Source of the DNA: UBA12077 sp963665525
GTDB lineage: Bacteria > Bacteroidota > Bacteroidia > Bacteroidales > UBA12077
Direction of reading: 5' to 3'
DNA: 64,000 nucleotides
Assembly (NCBI GenBank): GCA_963665525.1
Contig: OY762280.1
Span: forward strand, 3,100,001-3,164,000
Shown here: in pieces, positions 18,619 to 28,099 of the stretch
Position numbering within the stretch: the first letter of the stretch is position 1
Layout: every line of letters starts with the position of its first letter
Translations under genes and position numbers: made by a program
Notes under the pieces: generated by a model
Databases searched by the model: none
Told to the model about the DNA's origin: nothing
The model's input: the letters and a program-made list of their open reading frames with translations, nothing else

Positions 18619-20349
18619 ATGATGAATTTAGAATTAAGCGAACAAGAAGTTATTCGCAGACAATCGTTAGAAGAGTTAAGGAAATTAGGGATTAATCCAT
18701 ATCCTGCGGCGAAATATGAGGTAAATACTTCATCAGAAGAAATCCTTTCTAAATTCGATCCTGAAAAGAACAACTTTCAAGAAGTGAGTATAGCAGGAAG
18801 AATCATGAGCCGAAGAATTATGGGTAGTGCTTCATTTGTTGAGTTACAAGATGATAAAGGGAAGATACAAGTTTACTTTAAACGCGATAATATTTGTGCT
18901 ACAGAAGATAAAACTTTATATAACACTGTATTTAAAAGATTATTAGATATTGGTGATATTATTGGAGTAAAAGGAAATGTTTTTGTTACTAAAGTTGGAG
19001 AAACATCGGTTAATGTAACTGAATTTACTGTTTTAAGTAAATCAATTAAACCATTACCTGTTGTTAAAGAAAAGGATGGTAAGACATACGATGCCTTTAC
19101 TGATCCTGAACAACGTTACCGTCAGCGTTATGTTGATTTAATTGTAAATCCACAAGTAAAAAATGTTTTTGTTCAAAGAACAAAAATTATGAACACCATG
19201 CGAGAGATGTTTAATGAACAAGGTTATCTTGAAGTTGAAACTCCAGTTCTACAACCAATACCTGGAGGAGCAGCTGCTCGACCATTTATAACACATCACA
19301 ATGCGCTTGATATACCATTATACTTGCGTATTGCAAACGAACTTTATTTAAAAAGATTAATCGTTGGTGGATTCGATGGTGTTTATGAGTTCTCAAAAGA
19401 TTTCCGTAACGAAGGAATGGACAGAACGCATAATCCAGAATTTACGGTCATGGAAATCTATGTGGCTTATAAAGATTATCATTGGATGATGGAATTTACA
19501 GAGCAAATGCTCGAAAGAGTTGCTACAGCTTTACATGGAACAACCAAAGTTAAAATAGGAGCTAACGAAGTTGACTTTAAAGCGCCTTACCGAAGATTAT
19601 CCATGATTGATGCTATTAAAGAACATACTGGTGTTGATATAACAGGAATGAATGAAGATCAATTACGCCAGGTTTGTAAAGATTTAAACATTGAAATTGA
19701 TGAAACATTCGGAAAAGGAAAAATGATTGATGAAATATTTGGTGAAAAATGTGAAGGACATATGATTCAGCCTACTTTCATTACCGATTATCCTGTAGAA
19801 ATGTCTCCACTGTGTAAAAAACATCGCGATAATCCTGAATTAACAGAACGATTTGAGTTAATGGTTAACGGAAAAGAACTTTGTAATGCGTATACTGAAT
19901 TAAATGATCCAATTGATCAATTAGAAAGATTCCAGGATCAGTTAAAATTATCAGAAAAAGGTGACGATGAAGCCATGTTTATTGATATGGATTTTGTACG
20001 TGCTTTAGAATATGGCATGCCTCCTACATCTGGTATGGGAATTGGGATTGACCGTTTAACTATGTTTATGACAGGTCAGGAATCTATTCAAGATGTACTA
20101 TTTTTCCCTCAAATGAGACCTGAGAAAAAAGTACAAAAAGATAATGTAACTGCATATACCGAAATTGGAATCGCTGAAGAGTGGGTTCCTGTAATTCAAA
20201 AAGCAGGATATTTAACTGTTGCTAGTTTAAAAGATGTAAAACCTGGAGCTTTACATCAAACCATTTGTGGCATTAACAAAAAGCAAAAATTAGGTTTACA
20301 AAACCCTGGTCAGGATGATGTTAAAACCTGGATTGAAAACATAAAATAA
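18619..20349 (+). CDS. lysS: Lysyl-tRNA synthetase, class II
   Basis: 576 residues: an OB-fold anticodon-binding domain (about 50-160), then the class II core with motif 2 (FRNEGMDRTHNPEFT) and motif 3 (GMGIGIDRLTMF). Unlike E. coli LysS (about 505) it has a C-terminal tail of roughly 75 residues, which includes VASLKDVKPGALHQTICG; this tail is known in Bacteroidota LysS. ATG 18619 is followed by a second ATG; either could serve. First gene of lysS-gpsA-pgi. Confidence 0.95.
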   Translation: MMNLELSEQEVIRRQSLEELRKLGINPYPAAKYEVNTSSEEILSKFDPEKNNFQEVSIAGRIMSRRIMGSASFVELQDDKGKIQVYFKRDNICATEDKTLYNTVFKRLLDIGDIIGVKGNVFVTKVGETSVNVTEFTVLSKSIKPLPVVKEKDGKTYDAFTDPEQRYRQRYVDLIVNPQVKNVFVQRTKIMNTMREMFNEQGYLEVETPVLQPIPGGAAARPFITHHNALDIPLYLRIANELYLKRLIVGGFDGVYEFSKDFRNEGMDRTHNPEFTVMEIYVAYKDYHWMMEFTEQMLERVATALHGTTKVKIGANEVDFKAPYRRLSMIDAIKEHTGVDITGMNEDQLRQVCKDLNIEIDETFGKGKMIDEIFGEKCEGHMIQPTFITDYPVEMSPLCKKHRDNPELTERFELMVNGKELCNAYTELNDPIDQLERFQDQLKLSEKGDDEAMFIDMDFVRALEYGMPPTSGMGIGIDRLTMFMTGQESIQDVLFFPQMRPEKKVQKDNVTAYTEIGIAEEWVPVIQKAGYLTVASLKDVKPGALHQTICGINKKQKLGLQNPGQDDVKTWIENIK

Positions 20350-20354
20350 GCTGA

Positions 20355-21350
20355 ATGAAGCAAAAACAGAAAGTAGCAATTTTAGGAGGAGGTAGTTGGG
20401 CAACAGCTATCATAAAAATGCTTCTCGAGAATGTCGATGAGATTAACTGGTACATGAGAAGTAAAGAGAAACTTGAGTTTATAAAAAAACATAAGCATAA
20501 TAACTTTTACTTAAGTTCGGTAGCTCTTGACACCAATAAAATTGCTCTTTTTAATGATATCGGTGAAGCTATAAAAGATGCTGACATATTAATTTTCGCT
20601 ATTCCATCAGCATTTTTAAAAGATGCTTTACATAATCTTGATATTGATATTAGTAATAAGGTTGTAGTATCGGCAATCAAAGGAATTGTTCCTGATGATA
20701 ATTTGATTATTGGTGAATACTTTAATCAGCAATATAATGTCCCCTTTGAATCATTTGCTGTCATCTCCGGACCATGTCATGCCGAAGAAGTTGCCTTGGA
20801 AAGATTATCATATCTAACCATAGCATCTCCGGATTTAAAAAATGCCCGTATGATTGCAGATATTTTAAGTACCCATTATGTAAAAACAAGTATTTCTGAT
20901 GATATTTATGGAACAGAATACTCTGCTGTACTTAAAAACGTATTTGCTATTGCTGCTGGAATATGCCATGGATTAGGTTATGGTGATAATTTTAATGCAG
21001 TGCTAATTTCAAACGCTATACAAGAAATAAAAAGGTTTGTAGATGCGGTACATCCAATTACACGTGATATTAAAAGTTCGGCCTATTTAGGCGATTTAAT
21101 GGTAACTGCATATTCACAGTTTAGCCGAAACAGAACTTTTGGTAATATGATTGGTAAAGGTTATTCTGTAAAATCAGCTCAATTAGAAATGAATATGATT
21201 GCAGAAGGATATTATGCTGTCAAATCTATTATGGAGATCAATAAAAATTATATGGTAAATATGCCAATTACAGAAGCTGTTTACAATATTTTGTACGAAA
21301 AAATATCTCCAGCAATAGAAATTACATTACTTACTGAAAATCTTAGATAA
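20355..21350 (+). CDS. gpsA: Glycerol-3-phosphate dehydrogenase [NAD(P)+]
   Basis: 331 residues. It reduces dihydroxyacetone phosphate to sn-glycerol-3-phosphate, the phospholipid backbone. The Rossmann motif GGGSWATAI starts at residue 10, AIKGI and ISGPCHAEEVA line the substrate site, and the catalytic Lys is in YSAVLKNVFAIAAG. It lies 5 bases after lysS and 7 before pgi, the standard order in this phylum. It feeds the PlsC enzymes found elsewhere in the window. Confidence 0.95.
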   Translation: MKQKQKVAILGGGSWATAIIKMLLENVDEINWYMRSKEKLEFIKKHKHNNFYLSSVALDTNKIALFNDIGEAIKDADILIFAIPSAFLKDALHNLDIDISNKVVVSAIKGIVPDDNLIIGEYFNQQYNVPFESFAVISGPCHAEEVALERLSYLTIASPDLKNARMIADILSTHYVKTSISDDIYGTEYSAVLKNVFAIAAGICHGLGYGDNFNAVLISNAIQEIKRFVDAVHPITRDIKSSAYLGDLMVTAYSQFSRNRTFGNMIGKGYSVKSAQLEMNMIAEGYYAVKSIMEINKNYMVNMPITEAVYNILYEKISPAIEITLLTENLR

Positions 21351-21357
21351 TTAAAAA

Positions 21358-22710
21358 ATGTTCGTTATGAAACATCTTCAAATTGATTTAAAAAATACTC
21401 TTCCTTTTATAAATCAAGAGAAATTCGATGCTTATAAATCTCAAATAAATAATCAGGAAGAAAAAATAAAGAACAAAACAGGAAAAGGAAACGATTTTTT
21501 AGGTTGGGTTGATCTTCCTAAAAATATTTCTAACCAACAAATCTCAAAGATAAACGAAACAGCGAATAATTTATCTAAAACCTCAGATGTGGTGGTTGTT
21601 ATCGGAATAGGAGGTTCATATCTGGGAGCAAAAGCTGTTATCGAAGCTTTATCCGGTCAGTTTGATTATTTAAAATCAGAAAGAAAAAATCCTCATATAC
21701 TATTTGCAGGACAAAATCTATCAGAGGATTATCATTACGAATTAATGGATTTTCTAAAAGACAAAAGATTCTCTGTTATTGTTATTTCTAAATCAGGAAC
21801 TACTACTGAACCTGCCATAGCATTCCGATTACTGAGAAAAGAACTTGAAAATCGATTTGGAAAAGAAGAAGCTTCAAAAAGAATTGTAGCAATTACCGAT
21901 GCCTCAAAAGGAGCTTTAAGAGAAATGGCTAATAAAGAAGGCTACAAATCATTTATAATTGATGATGATATTGGAGGAAGATATTCTGTCTTAACACCTG
22001 TAGGATTGCTACCTATTGCCTGTGCCGGATTTAATATCGAACAACTTATTGAAGGTGCGAAATCAATGATTAAATTATCAAACGATCATACATTTGATAG
22101 CAACCCTATTTACCAATATGCTGCTGCCAGAAATGTTTTGTATAATGAAAATAAGACCACTGAAATATTAGCAAACTATGATCCACGTTTAAATTTTATA
22201 TCAGAATGGTGGAAACAGTTATTTGGTGAAAGCGAAGGGAAAGAAAATAAGGGAATTTTTCCTGCTAGCGTAAGTTTTACTACTGATCTTCATTCATTAG
22301 GTCAGTATATACAGGAAGGATTACGAAACATCTTCGAAACAGTTATTTCTGTAGATAAAACCAAGTTCAAGCTTCAAATCCCAACAGATAACGATAATTT
22401 TGATAAATTAAATTACCTGGCAGAAAAGCCAATTGATTATGTAAATAAAATGGCTGAGCTCGGAACTACGCTGGCTCATGTTGATGGTAAGGTGCCAAAT
22501 ATTAAATTATCATTACCTGAAATTAATGCGTTTTATATGGGTGAATTAATTTATTTTTTCGAGAAATCATGTGCTATAAGCGGTTACTTGCTAGATATTA
22601 ATCCTTTTGATCAGCCTGGCGTTGAAGCTTATAAGAAAAACATGTTTGCTTTATTAGAAAAACCAGGATTTGAAAAAGAAACCGAAGAAATTAAGAAACG
22701 ACTACATTAA
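21358..22710 (+). CDS. pgi: Glucose-6-phosphate isomerase
   Basis: 450 residues, the short bacterial PGI. It interconverts glucose-6-P and fructose-6-P. Visible are GIGGSYLGAKAV, the phosphate-binding ISKSGTTTEPAIAFR and GESEGKENKG with the catalytic Glu. An in-frame ATG at 21367 (MKHLQID) is an equally good start. The stop codon overlaps the stop of the convergent 142-residue gene. Confidence 0.95.
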   Translation: MFVMKHLQIDLKNTLPFINQEKFDAYKSQINNQEEKIKNKTGKGNDFLGWVDLPKNISNQQISKINETANNLSKTSDVVVVIGIGGSYLGAKAVIEALSGQFDYLKSERKNPHILFAGQNLSEDYHYELMDFLKDKRFSVIVISKSGTTTEPAIAFRLLRKELENRFGKEEASKRIVAITDASKGALREMANKEGYKSFIIDDDIGGRYSVLTPVGLLPIACAGFNIEQLIEGAKSMIKLSNDHTFDSNPIYQYAAARNVLYNENKTTEILANYDPRLNFISEWWKQLFGESEGKENKGIFPASVSFTTDLHSLGQYIQEGLRNIFETVISVDKTKFKLQIPTDNDNFDKLNYLAEKPIDYVNKMAELGTTLAHVDGKVPNIKLSLPEINAFYMGELIYFFEKSCAISGYLLDINPFDQPGVEAYKKNMFALLEKPGFEKETEEIKKRLH

Positions 22711-23135
22711 TTTTCAATTTTTAAGTTAATCTTAGCTAATTTATCATTGATCAAGACCATCTTATTCATATTCTTGAATGAGAAAAAGTCTTGATCTTCA
22801 TTTAAAAAATAGTAGATCTTTAAAGTATTACGAAGAATTTTCTGACTTTCACGCAAATTATTTTGCTCCATTAAAATATTTCCTTTTTCACTAAGTATTT
22901 CAGCAAGTGAAGCTAATTGTTCAGATGATAATCCTTTATCTTCTCTTAAGGCATCCACCAAAAAATCTTCGGAAATAGAATAAATAAAATCATTATTGCA
23001 TTTAAAATAATTTGATAAGGTTTCGTCAATTTTCTCAATAGCTTCTCTAAACCGACCCTTTTTTCTCAGTTCAACTAGTATGGAAAGAATTTCCGATACT
23101 TCATCAATTACTTTTAATACTTTATCGTTTTGCAC
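22707..23135 (-). CDS. Helical protein of unknown function
   Basis: 142 residues, cytoplasmic and nearly all helical. The repeated spacing (FREAIEKIDETLSNYF, then LAEILSEKGNILMEQNNLRESQKILRNTL) resembles a pair of degenerate TPR units. I recognise no named family. It converges on pgi with overlapping stop codons and stands alone, with a 240-base gap upstream. Confidence 0.65.
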   Translation of the reverse strand: MQNDKVLKVIDEVSEILSILVELRKKGRFREAIEKIDETLSNYFKCNNDFIYSISEDFLVDALREDKGLSSEQLASLAEILSEKGNILMEQNNLRESQKILRNTLKIYYFLNEDQDFFSFKNMNKMVLINDKLAKINLKIEN

Positions 23136-23377
23136 TATTTAACTTCGTTTTATAAAAAATTATTAAATAGTAAGATAGTTGGTTTAGCGCCTTTCTAGGT
23201 TAATGTAAATATAATAATCTTTAAAAAGAATAACGAGTTTGTGATTTGTTTTTTTGACAAAACATAAAAAAACATTGATAAGTAATAGTTATAATCAACA
23301 ATCTTAAAGCCCAAAAAAGGTATTTTCTTTTTTTAAAATCAATTGCTTATTTTTACCGACAACATAAAACAAAAATT

Positions 23378-24322
23378 ATGTTTTCAGATTCATTAGAGTT
23401 TTTAGATACAATTCGATTAAATTTTAATCAAGGTGGATTATTCTTATTAAACATAACCCTTGCATTTGTTATGTTTGGAGTTGCTTTAGAATTAAAATTG
23501 GAAAGGTTCAAAAAAGTATTTACACGGCCCAAAGCAGCAATAATTGGAGTATTATCGCAATTTATTCTATTACCATTCCTAACCTTAATGTTGGTGATAC
23601 TGATCAATCCTGCGCCAAGCATTGCTTTAGGAATGATACTGGTAGCAGCCTGTCCGGGTGGGAATATTTCCAACTTTATGACTGCTCATGCAAAAGGAAA
23701 TACTGAGTTATCGGTAAGTTTAACTGCCATCGCAGATTTCTCTGCTTTAATCATGACACCTTTTAATTTTGCATTTTGGGGAGGCGTATATGCTTCCATC
23801 TACTCCAAAGGTTCTGGATTAATTATCCCTATTGAAATTGATCCTGTAGAAATGTTTAAAACAATGGTTATTTTACTTGGTATTCCATTAACTGTAGGAA
23901 TGCTTTTTTCTTATAAATTCCCTCAAATAACTTCAAAAATCATTAAGCCTATAAAAAGAGCATCGATTATCATTTTTGCAGCTTATGTTGTTGTAGCATT
24001 AGGTATGAACTGGCAATATTTTTTAAAATATGTCCATTTAGTTTTTCTGATTGTACTTATTCATAATGCTCTTGCCATTACTACAGGGTTCTCTATTGCA
24101 AGAGCTTTTAAGTTAAGTCAAAATAATGTAAGAACAATTACTATAGAAACCGGAATCCAAAACTCTGGACTGGCACTTGTTTTAATTTTTAATCCGAAGC
24201 TTTTTAACGGCATTGGAGGTATGGCTTTTATTGCAGCCCTTTGGGGTGTATGGCATATCCTCTCAGGGTTAGGAATTGCAACATTCTGGTCCAGAAAACC
24301 CTTAAAAGAAAAATCGAATTAA
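23378..24322 (+). CDS. Bile acid:sodium symporter (BASS) family transporter
   Basis: 314 residues with about nine to ten membrane helices. The BASS core motif AACPGGNISNFMTAHAKGNTELSVSLTA (shortened here to its key part GGNISN..GN..LSVS, around residues 90-118) marks one of the two crossed discontinuous helices; ETGIQNSGLAL in the C-terminal half marks the other. Family members move organic anions with sodium; the substrate here is unknown. The next gene starts 5 bases later. Confidence 0.88.
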   Translation: MFSDSLEFLDTIRLNFNQGGLFLLNITLAFVMFGVALELKLERFKKVFTRPKAAIIGVLSQFILLPFLTLMLVILINPAPSIALGMILVAACPGGNISNFMTAHAKGNTELSVSLTAIADFSALIMTPFNFAFWGGVYASIYSKGSGLIIPIEIDPVEMFKTMVILLGIPLTVGMLFSYKFPQITSKIIKPIKRASIIIFAAYVVVALGMNWQYFLKYVHLVFLIVLIHNALAITTGFSIARAFKLSQNNVRTITIETGIQNSGLALVLIFNPKLFNGIGGMAFIAALWGVWHILSGLGIATFWSRKPLKEKSN

Positions 24323-24327
24323 TTATT

Positions 24328-25680
24328 ATGGCAGTAAGAAGAGAAGACATTGAAAAAAAATCATTTTTTTATTCAATTTTAAGACCTTATGTAGATTTTA
24401 TAACCACAACTTACTTTAAAACCAAAGTTCATAATTTCAAGAATGTTCCAAAAGATGATATCGTAATTTATGCTCCCAATCATCAAAATGCTTTAATGGA
24501 TGCTTTAGCAATTTTAGCCACTGTTCATACAGAACCTGTTTTTCTTGCCCGAGCTGATATATTTAACAAGAAAACCCTTGAGAAAATTCTTACTTTCCTC
24601 CGTATTCTTCCTATTTATCGTATTCGCGACGGAAAAGAAAGTCTTGGAAATAATGATGCTATTTTCCAAAAAACCATCGATGTCTTAAAAAACAAAAATG
24701 GTTTAGTTATACTTCCAGAAGGTACACATGGTGATCAACGAAAATTAAAAACATTAAAAAAAGGCATTGCCCGCATTGTATTTGAAGCTGAAGAAGCTAA
24801 TAACTTTACGCTGGACATAAAAATTGTTCCTGTTGGTTTGGACTGGACACATTACAGGAATTTTCGCAGCAAGCTTTTCGTAAACTATGGTGAGCCTATT
24901 AGTGTTTCGGAATATTACGAAGCATATAAAGAAAATCAACCACGTGGAATGAACTTACTTCGTGAAAGAGTCGCCATGGAGTTAAGTAAATATATGATTG
25001 ATATTAAAAATGATGAATATTATAACATGTTCGATAATATCAGATATCTTTATCAACCTCAAATGATCGCAAAAATGAAACTTAAACATTCGAAAGAAGC
25101 AAATAAGTTTTATGCACAAAAGGAAATTATAGATCAGTTAAATAATTATGTAGAATCAAATCCTGAAGAAACAAAAGAATTATCTGATAAAACTGCAGAA
25201 TATTCCAAATTATTAAACAAACTTAATTTTAGGCATTGGGTTCCACAAAAGGATAAATATTCTACTATAGGTATCTTTTTTCAATTCTTAATGATGCTAT
25301 TATTATCTCCTCTCTACTTGTTTGGTGGAATAGTTAATTATTTGCCTTACAAAGTACCCGTTTGGGCTACTACAAAAATAAAAGACCCTCAGTTCGTAAG
25401 CTCTGTAAGACATGTTGTAAGTATGTTAACATTTCCAATATATTACATTATTATTGGAATTATAAGCCTGTTTATAGATGTAGAATGGTGGATTAAACTT
25501 GGTTTCTTTATCTTATCTCCTGCATTAGGTTTATTTGCATTCAATTACTATATAGCAGCAAAAAAGATGTTTGCCCGTTTAAGATTTAATATTAAATCCT
25601 GGTTTAAGAATAAAGATTTAATTGAATTGAAAGAATGTTACCAATTTATATGTAACAAAATGGATTCGATTACAAAATAA
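24328..25680 (+). CDS. Large PlsC-like acyltransferase with C-terminal membrane helices
   Basis: 450 residues from ATG 24328 (MAVRREDIEKK). A longer frame opens at 24241 but would overlap the transporter gene by 82 bases. The acyltransferase region has NHQNALMD, in which His52 and Asp58 are separated by five residues rather than four, then ILPEGTHGDQ (128-137), and a helical part. Residues about 325-430 hold three to four membrane helices. It is co-transcribed with the BASS transporter and ends at a terminator. Probably a lysophospholipid acyltransferase; the acceptor is not certain. Confidence 0.82.
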   Translation: MAVRREDIEKKSFFYSILRPYVDFITTTYFKTKVHNFKNVPKDDIVIYAPNHQNALMDALAILATVHTEPVFLARADIFNKKTLEKILTFLRILPIYRIRDGKESLGNNDAIFQKTIDVLKNKNGLVILPEGTHGDQRKLKTLKKGIARIVFEAEEANNFTLDIKIVPVGLDWTHYRNFRSKLFVNYGEPISVSEYYEAYKENQPRGMNLLRERVAMELSKYMIDIKNDEYYNMFDNIRYLYQPQMIAKMKLKHSKEANKFYAQKEIIDQLNNYVESNPEETKELSDKTAEYSKLLNKLNFRHWVPQKDKYSTIGIFFQFLMMLLLSPLYLFGGIVNYLPYKVPVWATTKIKDPQFVSSVRHVVSMLTFPIYYIIIGIISLFIDVEWWIKLGFFILSPALGLFAFNYYIAAKKMFARLRFNIKSWFKNKDLIELKECYQFICNKMDSITK

Positions 25681-25706
25681 AAAAGGCGATTAATAATCGC
25701 CTTTTT
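25681..25706. terminator. Bidirectional intrinsic terminator
   Basis: AAAAGGCGATT-AAT-AATCGCCTTTTTT between convergent genes; A and T runs flank the stem on both sides. Confidence 0.9.
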
Positions 25707-25723
25707 TATTTCAAATATCATAA

Positions 25724-26329
25724 TTATCTGTATGAATATGCTGTTCCATATAATGTAACAGATGGAATTTCACCAAAAGCAACATTTGTTTTTTTGTCGG
25801 TTATTAATACAATATTGGCATTCACCAAAGCGGCCTTTCTTCTTAATACAATGGTAGCAGATCTTTCCAGAGATTTTGGTGTAGAATACCCTCTGTCATT
25901 TCCTTCAGACTTCGCCTCAAGTTTAGCAACTTCTACTAGTCCTTCTACATCATCCGGATCTTCTGTAACTTTAACTTTTCTATAATCACCAACTTCTCGA
26001 ACATCTGGAGGAGTTTCATTCAATATTTCTATTTTCCCGGTTTTATATTCAATTTTATGTACTAATCGCTGATCCATTTTATTTACCTTCGTTTCTCCTG
26101 GTAATGAATAATACAAATCGTTTAAATAGATTCTCTTAACATCAACCAACATTTTAGTCCCATCATGCTGATAAATAATATCCGTTATCTGTGGGTTTTC
26201 TTCTTTCTTATCATCCTTTATTTCGGTTTGATCTTTTTGTGTTGTATCCGGATCTTCAGGATAAATTACTTGTGCTCTTGCACTAAAAAACAAAAAGAAT
26301 GCTGCTAAAATTAATATTACTCTCATCAT
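25724..26329 (-). CDS. Secreted protein of unknown function, paralogue of 3649-4206
   Basis: 201 residues with a signal peptide (VILILAAFFLFFSARA, cleavage before QV). After an acidic linker of about 30 residues (EDPDTTQKDQTEIKDDKKEE) it follows the same plan as the gene at 3649: LVDVKRIYLNDLYYS, VHKIEYKTGKIEIL, DVEGLVEVAKLEAKS, SATIVLRRKAALVNANIVLIT and FGEIPSVTLYGTAYSY. The two differ at most positions, so the duplication is old. Function unknown; a secreted or periplasmic place is likely. A second Met directly follows the first. Confidence 0.72.
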   Translation of the reverse strand: MMRVILILAAFFLFFSARAQVIYPEDPDTTQKDQTEIKDDKKEENPQITDIIYQHDGTKMLVDVKRIYLNDLYYSLPGETKVNKMDQRLVHKIEYKTGKIEILNETPPDVREVGDYRKVKVTEDPDDVEGLVEVAKLEAKSEGNDRGYSTPKSLERSATIVLRRKAALVNANIVLITDKKTNVAFGEIPSVTLYGTAYSYR

Positions 26330-26423
26330 ATGTTTCTGCTTGAAATTGAATTGCTTTTTACAAAAATACTAGAATCAATAAAAAATTCAAGTTTAGATAC
26401 AATTAAATCTATCATCTTATAAA

Positions 26424-26455
26424 TAAAAAAACTACCTCTTACGAGGTAGCTTTTT
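26424..26455 (-). terminator. Intrinsic terminator after the cpgS homologue
   Basis: On the minus strand GCTACCTC-GTAA-GAGGTAG is followed by TTTTTTT; it stands 20 bases beyond the stop of the gene at 26476. Confidence 0.9.
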
Positions 26456-26475
26456 AACTAACTTAAAACTTTATT

Positions 26476-27813
26476 TTATTTCAAATTTTTCTTTTGAATA
26501 AAGTCCTGTACTGCCTGAGCTAAATCTGGAGTTCCAATTTCTTGTAAATCATATCCAACTTTAACTGAAGGCTTATCTATTTTAACAATTCTCTTAAGAT
26601 CAATAGGAGTAGCAATTACAACCGCATCACAAGGAGTTTTTGCAATTGTTGCTTCCAAATCCTTAACTTGCTGCTCACCATAACCCATTGCAGGAAGTAA
26701 AGTACCAATGCCAGGATAAATCTTAAATGTTTCTGCTAATTTACCAACAGCATATTCTCTTGGATCAACTAACTCAGCAGCACCACATTTCATTGCAGCT
26801 ACAGTACCAGCACCAATTTTCATTTCACCATGCGTTAATGTTGGACCATCTTCTACAACTAATACTTTCTTACCTCTAACAAGTTCTGGCTTATCAATTG
26901 TAAGTGGAGATGCGCCATCAACAACAACAGCATCAGGATTTACTTTCGCGATATTATCACGAACAATCTGAATAGCATCAGCATCTGCTGAATCCATTTT
27001 ATTAATTACAACATAATCTGCTAAACGTAATGTAGCTTCACCTGGATAATATGCTAATTCGTGACCTGGTCTATGAGGATCAACAACAGTAACCATTAAA
27101 TCAGGCTTATAGAATGGGAAGTCATTATTTCCACCATCCCAAAGAATAACATCACAACCATCAGGATCATTTTCTGCTGCACGAACAATTGCTTCATAAT
27201 CAACACCAGCATAAATTACATTACCACGTACTACATGTGGTTCATATTCTTCCATTTCTTCGATGGTACACTTATGCTTAGCTAAATCTTCAACAGTAGC
27301 AAAACGCTGAACTTTCTGAGCAACTAAATCACCATAAGGCATTGGGTGACGTATAGCAACTACTTTAAGTCCTTGGTCCATTAATAATTCAATAATTCTA
27401 CGTGAAGTTTGTGATTTACCACAACCTGTACGAACAGCACCAACTGCAATAACAGGCTTAGTACTTTTTATCATGGTTTTTTCAGGACCTAATAAAACAA
27501 AATTTGCTCCCGCAGCATTAACAGCAGCACTTAAATTCATTACAACACCGTAAGGAACATCACTGTATGAAAATACGCAATCTTCAACTTTTAGATCAAC
27601 AATTAATTTCTCTAATTCGTCTTGAGCATAAATTGGAATTCCTTCTGGGTATAACTCACCAGCTAATTCAGCAGGGTATTTTCTACCGTCAATGTCAGGA
27701 ATTTGAGCAGCAGTAAAAGCTACTACATTATAATCTTTATTGTCTCTGTAATAAGTGTTAAAATTGTGGAAATCTCTTCCAGCGGCTCCGATAATCAAAA
27801 CATTCTTTGCCAT
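26476..27813 (-). CDS. Homologue of archaeal cyclic 2,3-diphosphoglycerate synthetase
   Basis: 445 residues. An N-terminal Rossmann-like part (IIGAAGRDFHNFNTYYR) precedes a P-loop domain with GAVRTGCGKSQTSRR (about 126-140), VILWDGGNNDFPF and the G4-like VINKMDSAD; PTLTHGEMKIGAGTVAA and GYGEQQVKDLEATI follow. This is the plan of CpgS, which in Methanothermus makes the solute cyclic 2,3-diphosphoglycerate with ATP. Bacterial members exist widely but their activity is not established to my knowledge, so I withhold the symbol. Codon and residue choice (rich in Ala, Val, Gly) and a strong SD suggest high expression. Confidence 0.75.
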   Translation of the reverse strand: MAKNVLIIGAAGRDFHNFNTYYRDNKDYNVVAFTAAQIPDIDGRKYPAELAGELYPEGIPIYAQDELEKLIVDLKVEDCVFSYSDVPYGVVMNLSAAVNAAGANFVLLGPEKTMIKSTKPVIAVGAVRTGCGKSQTSRRIIELLMDQGLKVVAIRHPMPYGDLVAQKVQRFATVEDLAKHKCTIEEMEEYEPHVVRGNVIYAGVDYEAIVRAAENDPDGCDVILWDGGNNDFPFYKPDLMVTVVDPHRPGHELAYYPGEATLRLADYVVINKMDSADADAIQIVRDNIAKVNPDAVVVDGASPLTIDKPELVRGKKVLVVEDGPTLTHGEMKIGAGTVAAMKCGAAELVDPREYAVGKLAETFKIYPGIGTLLPAMGYGEQQVKDLEATIAKTPCDAVVIATPIDLKRIVKIDKPSVKVGYDLQEIGTPDLAQAVQDFIQKKNLK

Positions 27814-27820
27814 AATTCAA

Positions 27821-27830
27821 TTCCTCCTTT
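27821..27830 (-). promoter_or_regulatory. Strong Shine-Dalgarno site of the cpgS homologue
   Basis: On the minus strand AAAGGAGGAA lies 8 bases before the ATG at 27813. Most genes in this window lack so strong a site. Confidence 0.7.
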
Positions 27831-27985
27831 TTTATTTATTGATTAATTTTTATAACGCCTAACAAAGTTAAATTTTAAACCCAGATTTCATAATTTAAAG
27901 AAATAAACTTTAGAGCTACTTGGATTTAACATTTTTTAACAACCATCTAATTACGTGATAATTACAGAAATCCATCTAAAAAATC

Positions 27986-28011
27986 AAAAACATGTTAAGA
28001 AACATGTTTTT
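27986..28011. repeat. Perfect inverted repeat in a divergent intergenic region
   Basis: AAAAACATGTT-AAGA-AACATGTTTTT: 11-base arms around a 4-base centre, upstream of both the cpgS homologue and the AcpH-type gene. Being AT-rich and between divergent genes, it looks more like an operator than a terminator. Confidence 0.45.
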
Positions 28012-28099
28012 AATATAATGAATTGGCTCAGTGATGAAGCATAATATTAAAAACATCCTTAACTTAGTATATTCTACAATACCTGATCTTATTATTTAA

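Noticed and set aside
24241..24327. Upstream extension of the second acyltransferase
   Set aside because: It would overlap the transporter gene by 82 bases and lacks family similarity; ATG 24328 fits better.
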